Assembly: GCF_037975245.1 (NCBI RefSeq)
Contig: NC_092580.1
Span: 17,246,001 to 17,310,000 of the forward strand
DNA from: Apostichopus japonicus
Lineage: Eukaryota; Echinodermata; Holothuroidea; Aspidochirotida; Stichopodidae
Direction: 5' to 3'
Length of the DNA stretch: 64,000 nucleotides
This document shows positions 54,746-64,000 of the stretch, one piece after another (the stretch's first letter is position 1; the number at the start of each line of letters is the position of its first letter). The notes below the pieces were generated by a model that saw nothing but the letters and a program-made list of their open reading frames with translations, was not told the origin of the DNA and searched no databases. The position numbers and the translations under genes are program-made.

Positions 54746-55018
54746 CTATACAACAGACGACGTATTGCCAGAAACTTCTCTTTTTGTGTCTTTTGATTGG
54801 TCGTATGACGTCATTTTCGTTTGAGAAACAGAAATATCACTTTTGATGCCCAGTCTCTTACTCCACATATTCCAAATCTGAGATTTAGCGGTAAATGCAA
54901 TGCATATAAACACCCCTTGAGATGAAGTAAATACGATAAATAAATTCCACATCCATTCTTGATCTACGAGAGCAGCCACAAAGCCTGAGTTCCAGGTCAA
55001 TCCAAGAATGATAAATAT
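54746..55018 (-). CDS. receptor B exon 3 (TM6, TM7 and tail)
   Basis: The acceptor TTTTCAG|ATA is in phase 0. It begins IFIILGLTWNSGFVAAL (TM6), then WNLFIVFTSSQGVFICIAF (TM7) and a Ser/Lys/Thr-rich tail. Confidence 0.92.
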   Translation of the reverse strand: MFIILGLTWNSGFVAALVDQEWMWNLFIVFTSSQGVFICIAFTAKSQIWNMWSKRLGIKSDISVSQTKMTSYDQSKDTKREVSGNTSSVV

Positions 55019-58000
55019 CTGAAAAGAAGGAGGTCATCGTATATTTAGTAAGGTCAACGTAAAAAAAAAGAGAAAAAAAAAGAAGATAGTATGTGTTATT
55101 TTGAATACACAGTTTTTCCAGGAATGGGGATATTATATAAATTACTAAGGTTGCGACTTTCGAGTCCGAAGACACAGTGACGTAATCTAAAGAATGAACA
55201 AAAAGGAACGTCAAGCTTTCCTGCTGCCCATACCCTCCGCTATAGATGAATTGCCCCCTCAATTTTCAAACAAATTCCAGTTCTCTGTGACCTTTTTCTT
55301 CGTAAACTTAAATCTGCAATTTGCAGTTCACATAGTGTGAATTATGAGGCGTGTGCAGTTTTCAAATATTGAAGGGCAAACTATGTGCATGGGGGTGTGT
55401 ACGTGTGTGTGTGGAGGGAGGGGTGGGTGTTTGGGGGGGGGGTAAGGAGGGGAAGGCGCATGTATGAGTAAGTTCCATATGAAATAAAACAATAATACCA
55501 AGTTACACATAGTATACCTTGACGTAGATGAGCAAATCTCGAAACTGGCTGTTTTGTCTGTTCGTCCTAATCACCACTTGACCTCTTTTTTGAAGACAAA
55601 TTGATAGAGTAATGCCTATGAAAAACAAGTTGTTTAGGACCGAACTGACCGCTACTGGAATGCCAAATGCGTACAAATTTACTGTATGATCTTCAATCCA
55701 GCAGACTGACGAAGACCCGTATGAAATTGGGTATGTTTCATCACCGAATAATCTCAACGAAAGCAATGATCCGCTGATGATAGCCGGGATACCAAAACAT
55801 GGGAGCAGGAAGAGACAGATTGATCTTTTAGATGGAGTTCCTCTCCTCGTTAGTTGGTTACGTGGATTAAACGTTTGGTACATTAAGAATCCTAAGACAT
55901 TACTGGTCGAGAAGACAGTCAACCAACAGTAATGCCCAAGACCAGATACCAAGGAACAGATGAGAGGTCGGGGAGCAGATACACCTGATAACAGTAGAAG
56001 CAATTGCGCAGCGATGAGGCACGCACAGAACGTCATGATTAATACGCTAGACATGTGCGTTCTTAGAGAACGGAATGCGCAGTACGTTACTAAGGTTACC
56101 GTTAGGCAGAACAGCGAGATTATCATTCCAATGGTGCTCAGAATGGTCTGCAAAAGAGAATATTCTGGGAGAAAGGAATTGTAACTGATGATACCACTTT
56201 GCTTGAAAAAGTTACAAACTCTTATGCTTCCATTATCCATATTCTCATACATGTCTTTAGTGAACTGGTGTGAGTTATTCTTGACGTAAACTAAAGTACT
56301 GGTGTCATTCTCTAAGGGTGTAAACAATGACGCGTTTAATGTTACGTAGGGACAGATCGCTCTGGGTACAATATGACAACGTTTTATTTGGACTTCTTCT
56401 CTCGTCAGCGCTGTCGGTAAAGATGAAAATCCAAACGAATGTCGAACTATAATTTGAGCTGAATTAACAAATTCGGAAGAATTATTTACAAAAATTCCGT
56501 TCGCTGCGTTCTCAACCTGACTCCATTGAGTTTCATTAAGCCAAAGAGTATCGCATTGTGCATCGGTTTGGAAGATGGAACAATGAGCTCTTATTTCGAT
56601 AAAGTTTAAACTTTTGGCACACTCGTCAGAAGTTAAAACTAAACGGTTCTCTTTCTTCTCTAAGAGTCTCTCTACTACCAATGACAACATTGTATATGCA
56701 GTCAAAACTTGCAGTTTATTATCATTCCAACGGCACGAAATATTAAATATGGCAATATCCGAACGTAACAGCTTGGAGAAATCAACAGGTAAGCAATTTA
56801 AAAGTGTTTCAAATTTCCTAGCGCAAGAAATATTCTCTTGCCAAGTCAATTCATCGGTCACTATTTCAACGGTAAATTTATCACAAGTGCTAGAATTTGT
56901 TGTAACATCTGATGATCTCAAACAAAGACCCTTTTCATCCAGAGAGTATCCAGAAGGGCAGGTCAGATATATGCATGTGTTTATGATTGGATCAAACACC
57001 TGACTGTCATTACACGTTACAGTTGTTCTATGAAGTTCATGGTTAGCTCTGGATATAGACACCCCGGCTGATTCACTTTTAAAATGAAAAGTCACCGTAA
57101 TTGGTACAGGCATGATACCGGCTGTCGGTAGACGGGAAGAACCTGATTGTCTACATGACTCCCTTTCGATGTAGTTGGTAGAAAAATAACATTTAGCACA
57201 AAATGTATTTTTGAACAGCTTCCCGTCGACTTCAATGGGTGCAGTGATGAAGGAACATTGATCTTGGATGGCTGCATTAGTTTCGTCACCCAGGCCAGCA
57301 CATGTGTCGATGACCGATACAGCAGATGTATGACAAGGGATCATAGATAACGAGCTGTATGGATGGTCTTCAGGTGGACCAAATGTAACCAGTCCACAAT
57401 TGTCGGTGAGATGCACAAACGTCTGTGTAAAATTTGACACTGAATCTGTCTCATAATTCATACATCTATAAGCATGAAATGACCATGCTGAAAGGTTCGA
57501 CAAATTTTCTCCATGACATTGCGCACAAAAGATATTCCTGTATGTTCGCCCATCGGCTGTCACAACTGGAATGCTAGCCAGATTATCTTCCAAATTACCG
57601 ATTGTAGCATCAACATGTTCTCTGTTACGGTCACAATCATTTGGTACTGTCCAAGTGTCCGGACATTTTGAAATCATCCAATATCTCTTGTGTGAAATGA
57701 CGTCATGGACACATTGGTAGTATGTTGTAAAATGGACCATTTGGGATACAAACCGGTCAATGGCAGAGTTGTTAATATATGTCTCTAATGTATTATAACA
57801 ACAATCACCAAAGAATTGACACGCTGGGTGACAGGAGCACACTGACGAGGCTGCGTAATTGGCATTATCATAATAGGGACACTTGAAATCGAGCTTGCAG
57901 TATGTAATGACGATTTTATCTGCAAACGAGAGGCGATAAAAGAAAATCAGAGTATGATTAATCTACGCCTCTAGTATTCAAACGTTTGTGCTTGAAGACC

Positions 58001-58605
58001 CCAAGATTCACCTTCACCATCTTGTCGACCCTCCAGTGGGTCACATTGTGGCCCAGCAGGGGGTCTACAGGGAGGAGATATCTTCTCCCCGTTGACAATT
58101 GTTATATAATAAAGGGGACTAGTTGTAAATTGGTTTTATATGTTGTAACATTCGAAACAATTAATATTCAAGAATTTTTCATTTTCCCTTAACAATATCG
58201 GCAATTTCGTTTTAACATTTGTGCACTTCACTCTACAATATTTTTGACGATCCTAAAATAAATGAATATTAGGGGCCTATTACAAATTGAAATTTGAAGT
58301 TTCTAATTTTATACAACAAAACAAAAAAAAAACCCATCTAAAAGCTAATATATCATTTGTAAATATAATCATGATACTTTGAAAAACCTCCTTTGTCAAA
58401 CTTAAATGTTTAGATATTCTGAATATTTTTTTTTCATGATATCTATTACTTCTGGTTCATCCGAATGTAATGTTAAAAATATTTACGATTTATGTTTACC
58501 TTTACCAGGTGCATCGGTTTGGTTTTGTGCCACAACGATAGGGCTTCCATTTTGACAAGTAAAGAAGACCAAAGCCATAATCCAACAGAACTCTGTCCAT
58601 TCCAT
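54746..58605 (-). CDS. receptor gene B: somatomedin-B-like 7TM receptor, 924 aa
   Basis: Exons (minus strand): 58605-58506, 57919-55518, 55018-54746; total 2775 nt, in frame, intron phases 1 and 0 as in gene A. It has a signal peptide (MEWTEFCWIMALVFF), an SMB-like domain from C41, the RYWM(I/V)SKCP motif, the duplicated module (P151-C168 and P261-C277), CNF at 602-604, then seven TM helices from about 621. The SMB-like domain keeps CSCHPAC and DCC but lacks the second and last of the eight expected cysteines. The VCWIED loop replaces GCWIGG of genes A and C. Many N-glycosylation sequons are present. It is head-to-head with gene C and in tandem with gene A. Function and ligand unknown. The ATG has A at -3 and G at +4. 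Confidence 0.9.
55518..57919 (-). CDS. receptor B exon 2 (SMB-like, ectodomain, TM1-TM5)
   Basis: The acceptor TTTGCAG|AT completes Asp34. One 2402-nt exon runs to DLLIYVK; the donor is AAG|GTATAC, phase 0. The frame is open from the acceptor, ahead of the first internal Met. Confidence 0.93.
58506..58605 (-). CDS. receptor B exon 1 (signal peptide)
   Basis: 33 codons plus one base: MEWTEFCWIMALVFFTCQNG and a short polar stretch ending QTDAP. The donor CCTG|GTAAAG is in phase 1. Confidence 0.85.
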
Positions 58606-59832
58606 TTTGTAGAGAAAAATGTTATTCTTGTCTTGGTCCAAGTGATTCGAAAATTGAAAGCAGAGAGGATGTTAAACGTTAAAGCTCCGGTATGACAGCA
58701 TATCACAGAACAATAATATTATACAGTGCAGAGGGTTTAAGAAGATCAAGGAATTTCGATGAAAATCACCAACAAAATGCCTCAGAGAAATGTCAAACTG
58801 TTTGCTTGCAGTGTAACGTAATAATAAAATAAAAGGAGAAATAAGTAGCCTGTTAAGAGTAACGCTTATGTGAAAATCAAGAATATCTACCCAGTTAATG
58901 TAATGTTATTCTCAAATGCAGTAAGTCGATCAATTTGTGATTCGCTTTTGCTTTGCCAATGTGAACGTTCAGACGTCATACTGACTTTTCCTCAGTACGT
59001 ATTCTATAATAATAAATATAGCTTCATGTAGAAACAGATGCCTGAAGAATATGTCCGTACCTGGCAAATAATTTAATGTGATGTATATGTTGCTGGTTGC
59101 GTCTTAGTTATGAGATAATCAAGTCGTGGGTTGGTTTATTACTTGTGTTTGAGTTATGAACTGTTTTATTGTTTGTAATTTTATTGAATTATTACACTTC
59201 TTTGGAAGGTTGCCCGAATCTATTAAAATAGACTACCAGGATAATAATTGTAATCCAAACTTAAAGCAAACTCTCTATGTTCGTGTCATCAGTGTACGTT
59301 GCTGATTCTATATGATACCAGTGAAGTGATCAGACTGTCGTAGAGCTCTATTATCCATTACATATCACATAGCACCCAGGTTGAAAAAGATGTCGATCGT
59401 TTATAACTAATTATCTAACTCTGGGGCGGATGTGTCGGCGATGTCACGTCCACGGTGCACCCCACACTTAATCCGGCGATCACCGCCCTTCCTATTTCCA
59501 GCTAATCACTGACTGTGACCATTTGATAAAATACGCAAAATATAATACGTAAAATGTAATGCCTGGATACCTGTGTAAAGTTTAGTCTTGGTGAAGTAAT
59601 TTGGTTCAATTTAATGTTCACTGTATATTTATTACCTGAAAATATCAATTGGAACGCACAGTGATTATGACATTGACATATCTGAGCTTGCGAAAGTTAA
59701 TTACCGGCATAACACTATATACCCTCACATCGACTCGTTCCAGTTGACGGAACTGTCTGCCATTCTCTCTCATTAGTAATTTTAATGTCATCACTCTGTG
59801 ATAAGTTCTGCAACGATGAAGATCTTGAAGCC
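58606..59832. other. shared upstream region between divergent receptor genes B and C
   Basis: 1.2 kb separates the two start codons, so promoters of both genes must lie here unless unseen upstream exons exist. A GC-richer patch at about 59420-59510 stands out from the AT-rich surroundings. No clear TATA box or repeat element is seen. Confidence 0.5.
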
Positions 59833-59980
59833 ATGGCTTTGACAAACGATCGCTGCGTAATTCGTTTTATTATTTTGACTAGTTTTTCTACGATAGTCCT
59901 TTCACAAAATACAACTGTTACTGACTTTCCTCAGTTATTTGCGACTGCACGTAGGCCAATACCGCGACCCGTGGTAACAG
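59833..59980 (+). CDS. receptor C exon 1 (signal peptide)
   Basis: 49 codons plus one base, ending RPIPRPVVT; the donor ACAG|GTAAGG is in phase 1. Confidence 0.83.
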
Positions 59981-62900
59981 GTAAGGGTGGATAAAATCAA
60001 CATTTTTTTTATATTTTGTATTCATTTCATTTATCGAAGGGATTGAATGCTTCAATAAGATTTTGGCTGCTACAGAGTTCAGTAACATGTTGGGCCGTTA
60101 CTTTAACGTATTCTGCCAGGCTAGTAAATTATCATGAAATGGTAATCAGTTTATGTTGTCGTATAATGTTACAAACAGCTGTTTCACTGATGCTTAATAT
60201 TTCGAAATGTTTTGCAATACTTTCCAAAGCAGACGACAACGTATGTGTCTAGATAACATTATAGGCCTACATGTTAAGTTTTGAATGTTGTAAATGTGAA
60301 CATATGTTGGCAGTCTATATGGCTTGAAGCAGCCTTTTTGTATTTGGTGTACAGCTTAACCAAACCTGTCGAGTTTCACTCAAAATAAAATTTCAAGTTT
60401 ATCTCTTTCGGAGGTTAATCAGCTTGAAATGAATAAATTCCTCAATATTTCATCGCTTGTAATCCAGAGGTCACAGGTCCTAGCCATTTACATGTTTCCT
60501 CTTTTCCATAGTATAAACAACAAAAGAACTAATCAAACTGGTTATTTTACAGATTACAGAAAGCTGCTTTAAAAATAAAAACGAGAAGTTGTTTCTGCAA
60601 TATTTCAAATCTATATGGTTTGTTGAAATTAGTGTCTCCCAGCTGTTTGTTATATAGAAAACGGTGTAACTCTCCGACGAATTACAAAAATAGGAACTAC
60701 CAAAAATTAATCAAGACTTAGCCATGCAGATAATTAATAAGGGGTTAATCAACGGTCTAGCGTGCGTTACTCACAGGATTAATGCACGATCGGGGGATAA
60801 TGCAAACGATGCACGAGGGCGGAGCCCGAGTGCATCCAGCGATAGCATTAACACCCGGAGTGCATTAATCATGTGAGTAACGCACGCTAGACCGTTGATT
60901 AACCCCGTTCATTCATACACTACCATTTGTGTGGGGAAAAAATCATAAAACAAAACATTTTTGGTTACATATAACCAAAGATTTATATTAATTTTACCGT
61001 GCGTTACTCACAGGATTAACCACGGTCAGCTGACCTGAATGGACCAATAGGATTTAGGAATCTTTACTAAGTATGAATGAACGCATATTAAGGACCATTC
61101 GATAAAGCTAATTACCAGCCTAAGTCCATCTCCTTTCGTGGATAGGAATGGTTGCAAAGAAATACATCGTGCAGGGTCCCGTGTCATTTTAGGTATGTGT
61201 CATTTTGGTGTCATTTTATTCCTATATATAACTGCAACAATGTGGGCTTCATTTTGCGAATTATCTACATGTTATAGCCAATAAGTAAAGATATGTTCCG
61301 GTGGTAGAAAATGCCAAACTTATCATGACGATAACTTATTGCACATTGTATGTTGAAAACCTCATCTCAATAGCTTATCGCTAACTTGAGATATATAGTT
61401 GATTTAACGTAACCGATTTTGAGTTACTTAAAGGGTGTGAAGACCCGCGCACAAAGAAACGTCTCATGCCGGTAATCTGACATTGTTTCGAATGAGGTGC
61501 AACAGAAGTGTTAAACACCACCATCGATCCCAGAAAATACACACACAGCTTGCTACCGTCGGTAATTAGACACTAGTGTACAGTCAATACATACAGCTAC
61601 GGTCAATACCCACAATACAGTGTACATAGCATCGTGGACATCTCAGGTCTAGATAACAAGGTATCACGTTCAATCTTTCTTTGCATTACAGTTAGGACTT
61701 CATATTGCGAGGCCAAGTTTACTTGTGGTGATCTCTGTACATTGTACTCCAACGCCTCAACTCATTGTTCTTGCCATCCAGCATGTGAAATTTTTAGAGA
61801 CTGTTGTTACGATACTTTACAACGTTACAGAGACTGTTCAAGCGGTAGCGAGGTGACCCAATTTGTAACTGAAATACTTCCCAATTACAGAGAATATTTC
61901 CAATGCACGACAGACGTTATATCCGCAAATAGGTACTGGTTGGTCTCCAAGTGTCCGGAAAGTTGGACAGGTGTTAACCAGTGTGACGTGAGAGACAATG
62001 ACACAAACACCGTCATTGGTGGATTGAATGATCATTTGGCTGGTGTTCCAGTTTTGTCAAAGAACGGAGTTACCTTCAAAAATGTGCATTGTGCCCTTTG
62101 TCACGGTGAGGATCTGTCTGGCCTCTCACCTTGGTCATTTGAGGCTAAAAGCTGTGACTACACATTCTACAATGAAACCTTTGGAATGAATCATTCAACT
62201 GTCAGTGTTACAGACAATATATTGTTTTTGACTGAACATTGTGCTAGCGTACAGTTCCATCCACCAACAAATCATCCAAAATATGCGTTGTCTATAATTC
62301 CATGTCACCTCGCCAATACAGAAATGATCGACACTTGTGAAGAAAGCGAAGATATCGACAGGGCGATAGCAAGTAATTGCTCTATTGTGTCAGCTCCGAT
62401 ACATGTTGTGGGTAAAACGTTCAAAAATAAGTTCTGTTCGCAATGTTACTCGTCCCATATAGGTGTACAGATCATGTTATCAGAATTGTGTAGCCCCAGC
62501 ATAAACGTTGACCCAATGGTGAAAGGGCCTAACTTTGTCCCTATCTCAATCACATTCAACTTTGGTAGTAGTTCAACAGGTGCTTCAATCCTAGTGGATA
62601 ATAAACAACTCATTCGCACGTCGATTACTTGTGACTTAGATGAGGTATATGACCCATTTACATCGTCGTGCGTACAGGTCATGTGCCAAGATGGTTATTA
62701 TTTCCAAGATGGAAACTGCCATTTGACATCAAATTGGACTGCCAGTTCTAGTGGAACGTGCGATCAATTTTTGATCAAAATCATCACCGTGATGAAAACT
62801 GCTGAAACGAACACTTCGCTGAATCGATCTTGCGCGACACACTTAGAAACGGTGTCTAATTGTTTGGCGGAAAGCCTTCATTTTCTTAACTTTAAAGACG

Positions 62901-64000
62901 GCGACGTAACATATGAAGTAACGAATGGAAATCACTGTGACTCAATCGAGATATTGACGAGAAGAGCAGATATCGGTAAAAGTCTTATAAAAATGACCAA
63001 TACGAGTATGTCGTCAGTTTTGTCTAGACCAATTGGGTGTAAGTACTTTGATAAACTCGAGATATCATCGCGTTGCATACCCGAAGAGAATAGTTTTGAT
63101 ATCATTTGTGATCAGTATCAATGGTTGAATGAAACCCAATGGGAAATAACTAATGGTGAGAATTCTACTATTAGTATCATGATATCAAACTCCAACGAAA
63201 CACTTGATATCTCCCAGGTAGCCATTCGACACACGTTCATTTTCTCATCTCCGAATAATATCAAACCTCAGCACATCATATCGTTACAAAAATGTCGATT
63301 TCAGTTTAACGAGCTCAAAAAGTGCACATATTTGGCTCTGAATTCGTCTCTATTTGCACGATCTCCGAATGATTCTGAGGTTTTGGTATATCTGCCGGAT
63401 CCATCGTATATATTCCCTACTGATTCGTACCGTAAATTGAAAGACGGACATATTCAGGTATGCAATTTTCTCCAACAAACCGGCTACTCATTCTTCCCTC
63501 GATATTCAAATGTTCAAACGATCATGAGCACGGTTGGAACATCACTGTCGCTTCTCGCATTGTTCATAACATTATTGACCTACTGTTTGTTTCCTACTCT
63601 CCGCAAAAGGAGAGCCAGTATCTTAATCATGACCCTCTGTGGATGCCTCATCCTGGCCCAGTTGCTGCTCCTGTCAGCTGGAGTTACCACTGAAAATCCC
63701 ACTCTTTGTTCTATTGTATCTAGCGTGGGACATTTCTCTTGGTTGACAGCATTCTCAACCACGTCCGTCTTGGGTGTGACGATGGTTCAAACATTCAGTA
63801 TTGGTCATGCAGCGACGAGAAGCGAGAGCTTATCCACGAGATCTATTTGTGTGTTATTGATCTCTTGCTTCGGACTACCACTCGCCATCAGTGGTGCGCT
63901 ATACCTGTTATATCTCATCGATAACGAACCCCACATAATAACATACGGCTCATCTGTGGGGTGTTGGATCGGAGGACCCAAAGTAAACCTTTACGCTTTT
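59833..64000 (+). CDS. receptor gene C: somatomedin-B domain 7TM receptor, cut by window edge
   Basis: Exons 59833-59980 and 61692 to beyond 64000, phase 1 intron, 819 codons visible without a stop. Signal peptide (MALTNDRCVIRFIILTSFST), SMB domain with all eight expected cysteines plus the extra upstream Cys, RYWLVSKCP, the duplicated P...G..FKN..C..C module, CNFLQQTG before TM1, and TM1 to the start of TM5 (GCWIGGPKVNLYAF). TM6-TM7 should lie in a further exon outside the window. The ATG at 59833 (GCCATGG, strong context) is preferred over an in-frame ATG at 59785 in poor context, because it gives a compact signal peptide. Divergent from gene B. Confidence 0.9.
60741..60906. mobile_element. 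palindromic MITE-like element in receptor C intron 1
   Basis: Arms 60741-60787 and 60860-60906 are 47-bp inverted repeats with one mismatch (GGGGTTAATCAACGGTCTAG at the outer end). The interior is also partly palindromic around GATGCAC...GTGCATC. A third copy of the arm core GTGCGTTACTCACAGGATTA lies near 60999. No coding capacity. Confidence 0.75.
61692..64000 (+). CDS. receptor C exon 2 (partial; SMB, ectodomain, TM1 to start of TM5)
   Basis: The acceptor TTACAG|TT completes Val50; the alternative AG three bases on breaks the frame. I followed the frame through every line to the window end and found no stop. Confidence 0.93.

Noticed and set aside
59785-59832. Upstream in-frame ATG as the start of receptor C
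   Set aside because: Poor start context, and it would place 16 acidic, Cys-containing residues before the signal peptide; the ATG at 59833 has a strong context.

Overview
This is eukaryotic nuclear DNA from an invertebrate deuterostome, most likely an echinoderm; a sea cucumber is my best guess. The evidence is GT-AG introns, vertebrate-like orthologues (RBM15, ZNF277), a tandem cluster of somatomedin-B 7TM receptors of a type known from non-vertebrate deuterostomes, many short poly-G/poly-C runs and (TA)n tracts, and abundant short terminal-inverted-repeat elements. The species call is inference.

Layout. (1) 1-3082: upstream region of RBM15 with a 42-bp minisatellite. (2) 3083-5362 (+): an RBM15/spenito-type gene in one uninterrupted coding exon. 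(3) 5363-14697: a long AT-rich stretch with no supported gene. (4) 14698-21620 (+): ZNF277, rebuilt as 8 exons, 427 aa, all phases consistent. (5) 21621-25309: intergenic, repeat-bearing. (6) 25310-42995 (+): a secreted Cu/Zn superoxide dismutase, 7 exons, 268 aa, with a 9.7-kb first intron. That intron holds a tRNA-like SINE head joined to a hammerhead ribozyme, a nested inverted-repeat element and a hAT-like element. (7) 42996-47172: intergenic. (8) 47173-64000: three paralogous secretin/adhesion-like receptors, two on the minus strand (941 and 924 aa) and one on the plus strand cut by the window edge (819 aa visible). All three have a signal-peptide exon, one very large exon and, where visible, a separate TM6-TM7 exon, with identical intron phases.

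The genes do not form a pathway. RBM15 acts in nuclear RNA processing, ZNF277 is a zinc-finger protein, the SOD is an extracellular antioxidant enzyme, and the receptors look like a lineage-expanded surface family. Exon models were built by hand from ORF continuity, GT/AG sites and phase; each complete multi-exon model sums to a whole number of codons with no internal stop.

The strongest unusual findings are: a type I hammerhead ribozyme motif at 25822-25879 whose stem III is the self-complementary hexamer ACCGGT; a duplicated, apparently unnamed Cys-containing module in the receptor ectodomains; coordinated loss in one receptor of the two cysteines expected to form one SMB disulfide; and several non-autonomous DNA elements with visible target-site duplications, one of which starts directly beside a ZNF277 splice donor.
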